From positions 738,501-802,500 of the forward strand of contig JARHVA010004090.1 in NCBI GenBank assembly GCA_037957365.1: a stretch of 64,000 bases of DNA. Direction: 5' to 3'. Of this stretch, positions 13,024 through 24,373 are shown piece by piece. The stretch comes from Torreya grandis. Lineage: Eukaryota > Streptophyta > Pinopsida > Cupressales > Taxaceae. The translations under genes and the position numbers were made by a program. The notes below the pieces were generated by a model that saw nothing but the letters and a program-made list of their open reading frames with translations, had not been told where the DNA came from and searched no databases. Numbering within the stretch: position 1 is the first letter of the stretch; every line of letters starts with the position of its first letter.

Positions 13024-15551
13024 ATGGGTATTCATCAAGGAGGTTTTTGTACTAAGCAAGCATTGATGTTAAATGGATCCAAATATGATTTTTAGCATGC
13101 AAGGATGAGAACATACATAATGTCCGTAGGGTTTGATGTATGGAAATTTATTGTGGATGGTTATGTTTCTCCTACTACTCATCCATCTATTGATACAAAC
13201 AAAAAATTATTTGAGAATAATTATAAGGAAATGAATTACATTACTTTTAGTCATACAGAGACTGAGTTCACCAAGGTAATCCATTTTAAATTTGCTAAAA
13301 AGACATGGGACAAATTGTAGATCATTCATGAAGGAGATTAAAATCTTAATTTTTAAAAGTTATAGACCTATCAAAGATAATTTGAGAGAGTTAAAATGAA
13401 GGAGGAATATTCTATGGTATCCTTTCTATAAAGATTTGATGAGATTCTAAACATCACCAAAGGTCTTGGAGATAACCTTAAAGAGGCTAATATAGTACAA
13501 AAAGTTTTAAGGTCTCTATCCCTTAAGTTTGATCCAAAATTATCTACTATATAATTCATGATCTTACTTAGTAAAAACTGGGTCAATTGCATGGCACACT
13601 TACTACCTATGAGATGAGAGTAAATGATGATATACCACCCAAGAAGGAAGCAAAATTTAAGATAGAGATAAAGACTAAGAATAATTTAAAAGGTAATAAA
13701 TTCAAATAGGATGAGATATCTAACATTGATGAGGATAAACTAATTGATTTGATTACTAAGAAATTGAAAATAGACTCATGTATAAGGATACATAATGCTT
13801 CAAATGTTTCAACAATGGAGAGATTGAACATTTTTCTCATAAGTTCCCTCATAAGAATTAGAATAATGATTTTGAAGAGCATGGTGAAGGCCAATATGAA
13901 GACAATAAGACATACATGAAGAAAAGATTCATAAATTATAACAACAACAAGAATTCATTCAAGAATAAAAAGATTCTCTATGCCAAAGTAGATTGCAGTT
14001 CATCAGATGAGAGTGAAGATAGTGACTCAGAGTATGATCATGAAGATTATGGTCATATTGAATATTAATCCATGTTCATGGGTGAGGAAGGAAGTTTCTC
14101 ACATAAAAAGTAGTCTACTTGTAGTGATTCATATATTGATAGAGATGAGGTGGACTGTGAGATTGAATTTATGAATGCACTTAAAGAACTAAAGATTAAG
14201 AAGAATATTAACAAGAATATGATATCTAAAATCAAGGATGATGAGGATAAATTTAGTGTGTATGAAAAAATATTGAATAAAGATACTAAGGAGCATGAAG
14301 ATATGGTCGAACATTTCTATTTTTAACTAGAAACTATGTATAAAATCTTGAAATCCAAAGATGATGAATGTTCAAGTTATTTAATTGAAAATAAGTCATT
14401 GAAATTTGAGTTAGAGAAGACATATAGTAAGGTTAAGTCATTTTTGAGATTTTAAAAGAGGTCAAGTGATCTATACAATATTTTAAGTGGTCAAAGGCAT
14501 GTTAGGGATAGAAATAGTCTTAGATATGAAGAAGACAAAAAAATTAACTCAAGACAAGATGAAGAATAATGTGAACAAGGACAATCATAATTTGAATACA
14601 AATCATTAGATAAGGAATGAAGGTGTTGGAAGATTGAAGAAAACTAAGATCAGATAACCAAATTTCATGAGGTATGCAAGTATAAAGGGTTACTATTACA
14701 CATGTAATCAATTTAGGAATAAATATAGAGAATGCAAGAGACTTATTAGAAATGAGTTTGCATGGAACTATGATGGAGGTCATTAGTCAAAAGGTGTGAA
14801 CAAAGTTAATTCCTTCAAATTTTTTGTCAAGGGACACTTTGTAAACCATTTTCCACATAAGGTTAGAAAAGGTGAGTTCTATTCAAAAAGAAGAGGTTAT
14901 TTCATTTGTCATGACATAGGACACATTAAAAGTTTCTATCCAAAAAAGGTAAGACAAATTGTGTTTCTATCAGGGATTATTGTTTGCTACAACTTTGAGA
15001 ATATTGGTCACATTTATAGATTTTTTAAACAAAGGCCACCAAGTCAAAATGAGTTCAATTAGGCTCCTATAGTGCAAGGAAGAAGTAAATTTAGCTTATG
15101 GAATCTAGAGGTGACAAGTATGAGTCATTTCAAGTCTTTAGGTATGAGTAATATATTTCCCATGGTGGGGAATGCTACAAAATTTGAAGAGTACCAAGGG
15201 GTCTCATTTTTTGCTCATATTGAGAATGAAGAGACCAAGCTCAAGGAGAAGACCAAGGTACTAGTTGAAGCTAGTTCTAAGTTGTTTATGGATCCAAGTG
15301 AACATCCTACAATTTTTGAGCAAGTATCATTCAAAAAAAATCAATTTTCATTACATAGTGATGTGGTTCCAAGCTACAAGGAAGATTATATAGATGAAAA
15401 GGTTTGTCATGAATCTATGTTGTCTTCATGTATTACCAATCTAGTCATAAAAGAGAAGGAAACTGTTGTAGTGGATGAGCACGCTACATCTCTTAAGCCT
15501 AAGATGAATAATAAGAACTATAAGTATTATATGACCAAGGAGGAGAAGTAA
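13024..15551 (+). pseudogene. Copia-type gag, copy 1 (UBN2-like domain, coiled coil, five zinc knuckles)
   Basis: The start is the ATG of MG(I/S)HQGG, shared by all three copies. Domains in order: UBN2/DUF4219-like Ty1-copia gag at about 13,080-13,620 (YIMSVGFDVWKFI, VIHFKFAKKTWDKL, then the VQKVLRSLSLKFDPK block); first zinc knuckle at 13,805-13,846; a Lys-rich then acidic Ser/Asp/Glu stretch (13,910-14,090); coiled-coil-like region (14,150-14,450); knuckle 2 at 14,694-14,735; knuckles 3-5 at about 14,811, 14,898 and 14,985; C-terminal tail to 15,551 ending in a YYMTKEEK block. Knuckles follow CX2CX4HX4C spacing, but most lack one or more Cys (Tyr, Phe, Asn or Ser instead). Many stops and frameshifts break it; the longest open pieces are 13,105-13,320, 14,796-15,062 and 15,072-15,551. 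No protease or pol follows. Confidence 0.85.
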
Positions 15552-17055
15552 TATAAGGAGTTATAGGCAACTCCTAGTTTTACATTGTTCTATGACATTG
15601 TGAAGTAGAATGTATCTCCCTATGATTCTTACAAGGCATATTTATAGCGAATGATCAAGTCTGTGTTCTCAAGTTCATAATGCCAATATATAAAAATAAT
15701 TTTCTTGATCTTATAAGGTCATTAGTTAAAGGGGAGAAATAAGTTCATGAGCTTGCTCTAGAGGTTTATGGAGTTGTAGTACAGGGTCTGAGTGGGTGTT
15801 TCTAGGTGTCTTAATAAGATTGATGGAATGTCAAGAATATTTTGGTGCTTAAAAAGGTCTGTACACTTCTTTGTTATGTGCTCCAGTGTTTTTATGGTCT
15901 AATGGTATGTTGAATTCAAGTTGATGATTTTTGAGTACTCTCAGTTTTCTCAGTTTTGGTTTAAGGGCAAGGAGACCTAAAATGGGTTATAGGAAGTCAA
16001 TGTTCCCAAAGTTATGGAGGCTCAAATCTTGGTCAAAAAGTGTGTGATGGTTGTCTACAGGGGTGAAAGAAGTTTTAGAGGTGGATGTTAACCATAAAGA
16101 GGTTTGTTGACTCTATTTGTTTTAAGATTCTTGGATTTTAGGCTATGCTAGAAAAGTGGTTTGTCTTATAGTATGAGGTTTGAGGCTTTGAAATTGGTTG
16201 AATGGGCCAAATGGGTTGTCAAATCATGATTCATATAGATTTTAAGGCTTGTAGGTCCTAAGTTATTCAAATTTTTGTCAATTTGGAGGCCTAATTAGCA
16301 AGTTGGTTTATGAAGGAAATATGTTTTAGATGATTAAATCAGTGATAAAAGTTAGTTTTTTTAAAGGGGTATATGATAATTCTCTATATATTAAGTTTTA
16401 GGTCTTTAAGGTGCATCTACTAAAAATTGTGGGCTCTACAAGTTTTAGGTAGGGCTACAAGGAGTCTAAACAGGCTTATTGAGAAGAAAAGTGATTTGTG
16501 TTTAGTTTATTCAAAAGAGGAATATATGCGTATTTAAAAGATATATCTCATGTTATATTAGATTATCTTTCCTATTTGGTGAGTGGCATGAATTTTTTTT
16601 GATGGTCCTTGAAGTGTCTATTGAAAAGAGGCTAGTTAGCCTGTGTGGTGATTCTTCATGATGTATGAAGATTTGAAGATCCTCAAGATATGAAATGGAT
16701 CATATATCTTAGGGGGAGTACCTCTCAGATGTTTCTTTGTGAGTTCCATCAGATTTTAGTAGTTTTGTGTGTTCTTTCTTCACTAGTTATAGTGCTTGGT
16801 TGAAGAGAGTGTTGGCATGGAGCAAGAGGAAATTATCAAAGAAAGAAAAGGTAGGCTCAAGTTATGGGGGAGTTTATATCATATTTATAAAGTTGAATTA
16901 TACTATTGATGATATTTTTAGGTCCTCAATATTGGTTGGTACCCACTTTGTCATTGTGTTAAAGGGGGAGAAGATTCCTATTGTGAGAGTGTTTGAAGAG
17001 AGAGAAGGAAGGTGAACTGCATATTATTTAATGATGGGTGTTTGACATCAATGAT
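15552..17055 (+). other. 3' internal non-coding region of copy 1 (no pol)
   Basis: About 1.5 kb between gag and the polypurine tract, alignable to 22,860-24,360 and 29,281-30,774. I find no protease, integrase, RT or RNase H motif. One open frame (16,767-17,015, 82 residues, containing IPIVRVFEEREGR at its end) has broken counterparts in the other two copies; its function is unknown. A first purine tract, AAAGGGGGAG, lies at 16,961-16,970. Confidence 0.6.
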
Positions 17056-17067
17056 AAAGGGGGAGAT
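17056..17067 (+). other. Polypurine tract before LTR2
   Basis: AAAGGGGGAGAT immediately before the LTR start (TATTGGAG, canonical TGTTGGAG). This is the standard plus-strand primer position. Confidence 0.8.
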
Positions 17068-18036
17068 TATTGGAGAGTTTTCAATGAAGTTATAGTGATG
17101 TCATGGAGGTGTCCAGGTGAGTGGATGAAGTGCCTTCATATTCTAAGTGACAATGACAAAGTGAACAATATGATTGTCTTGGTATGCTTTGTTGATCTTC
17201 AGTTTTGGCATGGTTAAAGATGTTTAGGGATGATTATGGTGATTTAAATATGTAAAAGGGGTACTATCATAAGTCAAAAATTATTTTATTACTTGTGTGC
17301 ATGAGTTTATTTCATCTAGTTGATCATTGTTTTCATCTAGACATTTTGGGTCTAGTGGTAGAAAAATATGAGTAGGTAGTTTGCTAATGTCCCCATTACT
17401 ATGTATGGATGAGTTAGGGGGATTTGGTCATATGGTTATGATCAAAATTACTCCTAGTTTCTATGAAGTAAATTTAATGTCATGAAATGAATAATAACAT
17501 AAGATATTCAAGTTAAAATTTAGGCTCCTAGGTAGTTTGATAGTGTTTTCCCATACTTTGCCAAATTTACAATGTGATAAGGAAATCTGAGTAGGCATTT
17601 TTATGGTGTTATATTTCACATGTGTGGTAGTTTTAGAATAATTTGATCATATGGGTTTATTCAGTTATGTGCCTAGTTTATTTTCTATAGATTTCATATC
17701 ATGTTATGAAGCACATCAAAAGATATGCATTTGCAAATTTGGCCTTCTAGACAGTTCTTGGCATAGTTGGCTCTATGGTAGAAAACTCTGAGTGAGCATA
17801 TTAATGGAGTTATATTTCACATGTGTGAAGGTTTGAAGAATATTTTGACACATGGTTAGATTATTATATCTTAGGATATCATATGGTCCAAATTTTAAAT
17901 CATGCATCTAATCACAGTAAAAATTATTAAGGTCCAAAGTTGACCTTCTAGGCATATAAGCAATCATCCCCATACTTAGTCATTTTTGTATGATGTTAAA
18001 GATCATGAACAAATAAAGATCCAATGGTTCATATTA

Positions 18037-18388
<352 letters not shown>

Positions 18389-19591
18389 AAATGGGTCAAA
18401 AAAATTTATGCTTAAAATGATTAAAGATCAAGTTCTTTAAAAGAGGATCAATGGAGTGTGTTCATTAGAATATGTCTGGAAGTAGCGAGATGAGGACAAG
18501 TGTTCATTGTTTAACATTGAGTAGAGGTAAATACCAAACTTATTCTAAGATATAATGGTGAATGTATGTTTATACATATATAAATCAATGGTGCATATTG
18601 AGAAAGATGATTTAAATATGTCCAATTTTTAACACAAATAAATATTGAGATACGTACAGGAGATCAACAATGAATATGTGGTCAAGATTGCAAAACTACA
18701 TGAAATGAGGTCAATTATTCAAATTTTAAAGTTTGGGTAGTGGCACACTATGAGTTAAAGTTTGAATAAGATTAATGGTGTATGTTTAATTTAAGTATCA
18801 AGGACATGAGATGAGGAAAAAGTGGTGAAGGTTTAACTGTGACCGTTTGCATTTGAATATTTAAATCTAACAAAAGAAAAACTAGTGCTCTGTACTTTTT
18901 CTATAATTTCTGATACAGGATTAATTTACTCATGGTGTAAAAAGTGAACTTGTATAGGACTCCAAGACACATTTATAAATATATATTTTAAGATATGAAA
19001 GAGTGTATAGGAAAAGATATTATTCTCTAAATTTGACTATGTTTTTGACCATGTACTATAAGTGACCTAAGATGGATAATTGATCTTGTGTTGATGTTAT
19101 TTTAATGTTTCATGTTGTCTTAGCTATTGGAGAGTGTTTTAGAGCTATGATAACCATATATATGGATTTTATAGGTGTGATAAATCAATATTGAGTATGA
19201 ATAAATATTAATAAGTTGATTGTGTGTTTGTTCATAGTGGCTTTATGAACAAAGCTATTTTTTGAGTTGATTGAACTTGCACAAAAGAGTGAAATGATGA
19301 CTATAAACATTTAAGAATATTAAAATGGTAATATGGAGTGGACCTATGTAATTTTAAAGTGTTATTATGTTCTTATCTTGCTTGATGAAGTGCTAAATGG
19401 GTGAATAGGTCTCCATGGGACCTATAAGATCTACAAGGGCCTAATTTAAAGGTGTAGCTACTTAAGGGTGACCCATAGATGTTATGGCCAACCTATGAGG
19501 ATTTATTTTAGTTGTATCTTGATGTGATATATGCTTTAAGTTTCAAGTCATGCCTAATGGTTGACCAAGATGTTGATAATCATGAATGCTC

Positions 19592-19599
19592 TATAAATA
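19592..19599 (+). promoter_or_regulatory. TATA box of LTR2
   Basis: TATAAATA in the context GCTCTATAAATAGTGAAACC, 696 bp before the LTR end, matching the other LTRs. Confidence 0.65.
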
Positions 19600-20290
19600 G
19601 TGAAACCAAAGATGATGGTTTCTAGACTTGTGAGAGATTTGAACAAGGCTTGTGTGTATGGTCTAGAGTGAAGTGTTGAGAGGTGAAGGAGAGTAGGTGT
19701 GATAAATGGATGGTTTTTTGAATAAAGCAGATTGAGGTTTGTGTGTATGACCATTTGATCATGATGTTGATGTGGTGACAGAGTTGTTGATAAGAAGGTA
19801 AAGAGTGATAATCAGAGATCCATCATCAAGTGTTGAAGACATCAATTCAAAGGTGGAGTTATTCATAAGTGTTATTATAGATAATCAACATTTAGGGGGT
19901 TGCAGCCTCCTTGCAAGGTGAAAATTGTCAAATGTCTAATTGTTATTGATGTTCATGTAGACAAGTGTAGAAGTTACTTATAGGATTATCAAATAAGGGA
20001 TGGTTGTTCCTTGATTAGTTTTTGTTGGTCTAAATTATTTACTATTATTATATGATAGTAGTCCAATTGCATCTTCCTATGGGTTTTCTCCCCCTAGAGG
20101 GTTTCACACATATGTCATGTGTTATGTGCTTGATCTTGCATTCTCTTTCTTTTTCATTGTTGTGAATGATGTATATGCTTCATGAATACTTATGGTAACT
20201 AATTAAGAGTTTTGAAATGTTTGAAATTTAATTTGGATTATCTGGGCTCACTAATTCACCCTACCCATTAGTGATTTTACCTCTAATAAT

Positions 20291-20302
20291 TGGTATTAGA
20301 GC
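20291..20302 (+). other. Primer-binding site of internal region 2 (tRNA-iMet)
   Basis: TGGTATTAGAGC, one mismatch from the canonical initiator-Met site, two bases after LTR2. Confidence 0.85.
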
Positions 20303-20332
20303 AGGTCCTTTGAAGGTGATCCAAAGTTTAAT

Positions 20333-22860
20333 ATGGGTAGTCATCAAGGAGGTTTATCTACTAAGCAATCATCAATGTTCAATAGATCTAATTATGATTT
20401 TTGGAGTACAAGGATGAGGAAATACATTATGTCCCTAGGTTTTGATGTATGGAAATCTATTCTAAATAGTTATGTTGCTCTTACTACTCCTCCATCTAGT
20501 GTTGTAGGAAAGAATCCATTTGAAAATAATTCTAAGGCAATGAATTCCATTCCTTGTGGTCTTTTAGAGACTAAATTCACCAAGCTAATCCATTGTAAAT
20601 TTTCTAAAAAGACATGGGAAAAATTGTAGATCATTCATGAAGAGATTCAAAGATTAAGTTGACAAAGCTACAGATACACTGTAAATAATTTGAGAGCCTT
20701 AAAATGGAGGAATATTCTTTGGCATCCTTTATTCAGAGAGTTGATGAGATTGTGAACATCATCAAATGTCTTGGAGACAATCTTGAAGAGTTTATTATAT
20801 TACAAAAAGTATTAAGGTCTTTATCCCTCAAGTTTGGTCAAAAATTATCTATTATAGAATAAATTCATGATATTACTTAGTTGAAAATGGATAAATTTCA
20901 TGACACCCTTACTACTTATGAGATGAGAGTAAATGATGATATACCACCAAAGAAGAAAGTAACATTCAAGATAGAGATGAATCCTAAGAATAAGTTCCAA
21001 GGTTAAAAACTCAAAGAGGATGAGATATATGACATTGATGAGGATGAAATAATTTGCTTTGGTTACCAAGAAATCAAAAAAATTTGAAGGAAGTATAAGG
21101 GTAAACTACCCTTCAAATGTTTCAACTATGGTGAGATAGGACATTTTGATCATAAGTTCACTCATAATCATGATAATAATGATGGTGAAGAGCATGGGGA
21201 AGGCTAAGATGAAGAATACATACAAGAAGAAAGGATTCAAAAAGTATAACAACAAGAATTCCTTCAAGAAAAAGAAGAGTCTCTATACCAAAGAAGATTG
21301 TAGCTCATTAGATGAGAGTGAAGACAATAACTCAGAGTATGATCATGAATACGATGATCCTATTGAAAATGAATCCATGTTCATGGATGAGGAAGGAAGT
21401 TGATCATATCAAGAGGAGTTTACTTGGAGTGATTCAGATGTTGATAGTGATGAGGTGGACTGTGAGATTGAATTGATGAATGTCATTAAATAACTGAAGA
21501 TTAAGAATAATATTAACAAGAAGATAAAGTCTAAAATCAAGGACTATGAGTAGAAATTCAATGTGTAAGAATCAAGATTGAATGAAGATACCAAGGAACA
21601 TGAATATATGGTTAAACATCTCAATTATCAATTAAAGATTCTATCTATAAGCCTGAAAGCCAAATAATATGAATGTTTAATGTATGTAATTGAAAATGAG
21701 TCATTAAAATTTGAGTTAGAGAAGACATCTAGTAAGGTGAAGTCATTTGTGAGATTTGAAAATATCTCAAGTGATCTATACAATATTCTCCATGGTCAAA
21801 AACATGCTAATGATAGAACTGGTCTTGGATATGAATAAGAACAAAATAAAGTAACTCAAGACAAGATGAATATTAATGTGAAAAAGGATAGTCATACTTT
21901 GAAGATAAATAATTAGATAAGGAATGAAGGTGCTGATAGAATAAAGATATATCAGATTAGATAGCCAAATTCCATGAGATATGTAAGTTTCAATGGTTAC
22001 TATTACACATGTAATAAATTTGGGCACAAATCTAGAGAATTCAAGATATATATTGTAAATGAGTTTGCATGCAACTATGATAGGGGATATCAGTCAAAAG
22101 GTGTGAACAAAGTTATGTCTTTCAGCTATCTTATTGAGGGATACTTTGCAAAAAATTATCCACATAAGGTTAGATAAGGTGAGTCCTCTTCAAAATGAGG
22201 AGGTTATTTCATTTATCATCACATAAGACACATTGTAAGTTTCTATCCAAAAAGAGTAAGACAAACTATGTTTCCATGAAAGAGTATTATTTGCTACAAC
22301 TATGAGAAGATTGGTCATATTGCTAGATTCTACAAGAAAAGGCCATCAAGTTAAAATGAGTTCAATCAAGATCCTACAATGCAATAAAGAAGGTAAGTTA
22401 ACTCATAGAAGGCAAAGGTGAAAAGTTTGATTCATGATGAGTCTATATTTCCAAGTAGTTTTTTTGATATGGTGGAGAATGTTATAGAAGTTTAATAGTG
22501 TCAAGGGGTCTCATTGTCTGCTCATGTTGAGAATGAAGAGATAAAGCTCAATGAGAAGACCAAGATGCTATTTGTATCTAGTTTTAAGGTTTTTATGGAT
22601 CCAAGTGAACATCCTACTATTGGTGAACAAGTATCATTTAAATAACATCAATTGTTAGTACCTAGTGATGAGGTTCCAAGATGCAAGTAAAATTCTTCAG
22701 ATTAAAAGGTATGACATGAATCTATGTTGTTTCCATGTATTGTTAATATAATCATAGAAGATAAGGATAATGTTGTATTGGATGAGCATGTTTCTTATCT
22801 TAAGCCTAATAATAATAATAAGAACTATAAGTATCATATGACTAAGGAGGAAAGGAATAT
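20333..22860 (+). pseudogene. Copia-type gag, copy 2
   Basis: Begins MGSHQGGLSTKQ. The best-preserved N-terminus of the three runs open for 98 residues (20,333-20,629): RKYIMSLGFDVWKSI, a FENNSKAMNSI block and LIHCKFSKKTWEKL, a typical UBN2-like Ty1/copia gag. It then hits a TAG at the position where copy 1 also has TAG. Downstream are decayed capsid sequence, knuckle 1 near 21,114-21,160 (FNYGEIGHF, two Cys missing), a Lys-rich segment and acidic SSLDESEDNNSEYDHEYDD (21,300-21,400), a coiled-coil-like region, then knuckles 2-5 at about 22,005-22,340 (TCNKFGHKSREF and CYNYEKIGHIARFY among them). The tail has a run of only four Asn codons near 22,805, where copy 3 has 29. Many stops; inactive. 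Confidence 0.85.
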
Positions 22861-24361
22861 GAGGAGTTGTGGGTAACTCATGGTTTCACATTGTTTTAGG
22901 ACATTGTGAAATAAGATGTCTTTACCTATGCTTCATAGGAGACATATTTATTGTGGAGGAGAAAGTTTGTATGCTTAAGATCATAATGCCAATCTATACA
23001 GAGACTTTTTTTGGTCTTAGAAGGTCATTAGTTAAGGGTGAGCAACAAGTTCATGAGCTTGCTCTAAAGTTTTATGGAGTTCTAGTACATGGTATAAATG
23101 GGTGTTTCTAGGTGGCTTAGTAAAATTGATGGAATTTCATGAATATTCTTGTACTCATAAAGGTTTGTGCACTTCTTTTTGATGTGATCCAAGTAATTTT
23201 GTGGTCTCAATGTATATTGAAGTCAAGTTGAAGATTTTAAAGTACTCTTAATTTTATTAGTTTTGGCTTAAGGGTAAGTATGCCTAAAATGGGTTATAGT
23301 AAGCCAATGTTCCCATAGGAATGGAGGCTCAAATATTGGTCTAGAGGTGTGTGATGGTTGTCTCTAGGTGTGTAAAAAGTTTCAAAGGTAGACATTGACT
23401 AGAAGGAGGTTTGTTGACCCTATTTATTTTAATATTCTAGGGTTTTAGACTATGCTATGAAAGTAGTTTGTCTTATGAGATGACGTCTAAGGCTTAGGAA
23501 TTGGTTGAATGGGAAAAATTGGTTGTCAAATCATGTTTTATATATATTTTAAGGTTTGTGGTTCTCAAGTTATTCAATTTTTTGTCAATTTGGAGTCCTA
23601 ATTAGTAAGTTTGTTTGTGAAAAATGTATGTTGTAGATGATAAGATAGGTGATGCAAATTGGTGTGCTTGAAGGGGCATATGATAATGCTCTAGATTTGA
23701 ATTTTTAGGTTTTTAAGGTGCATCTACTAACAATTATTAGATCTACAAGTTCTAAGTAGGGCTACAAGGAGACTAGATAGGTGTAGTGAGAAGAAATGTG
23801 ATTTGTGTTCAATTTATTCAAAATAGAAAGATATGAGTATTTTAAATAAATTTATCATGTTGTATTAGAGCATGTTTCCTATTTCGTGAGTGGCATGAAG
23901 TTTTTTTGATGGTATTTGAAGTGTCTAGATAAAATAGGCTAATAAGCATGTGTGGTGATTCTTCATGGTATACGAAGATTTGAAGATGCTCAAGATATGA
24001 AATGGATGAAATATCTTATGGGGAGTCCCTCTCAGATGTTTCTTGGTGAGTTACATCATATTATAGTACTTTTGTGTGTTCTTTCTTCATTGGTTTCAGT
24101 GCTTGGTTGAAGAGAGTGTTGGCATGAAACAAGAGGAAATTTTCAAGGCAAAAAAAGGTTGTCTTAAGCTAAGGGGGATTTTGTATCATCTTTATTAAGT
24201 GGTATTCTCTTACTAATGATATTTTTAGGTCCTTAAGATTATTTATTTCCCAATTTATCATTGTGTCAAAGGGGGAGAATATTCCTATTGTGAGAGTGCT
24301 TGGAGAGAGAGAAGGAATGTGAGCTCGATATTGTTTCATGATGGGTGTTGACATAAATGAC
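22861..24361 (+). other. 3' internal non-coding region of copy 2 (no pol)
   Basis: Counterpart of 15,552-17,055. The upstream purine tract is AAAGGGGGAG at 24,268-24,277. The small open frame before it has two stops here. No pol motifs. Confidence 0.55.
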
Positions 24362-24373
24362 AAAGGGGAAGAT
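24362..24373 (+). other. Polypurine tract before LTR3
   Basis: AAAGGGGAAGAT directly before TGTTGGAT, the LTR3 start. Confidence 0.8.
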
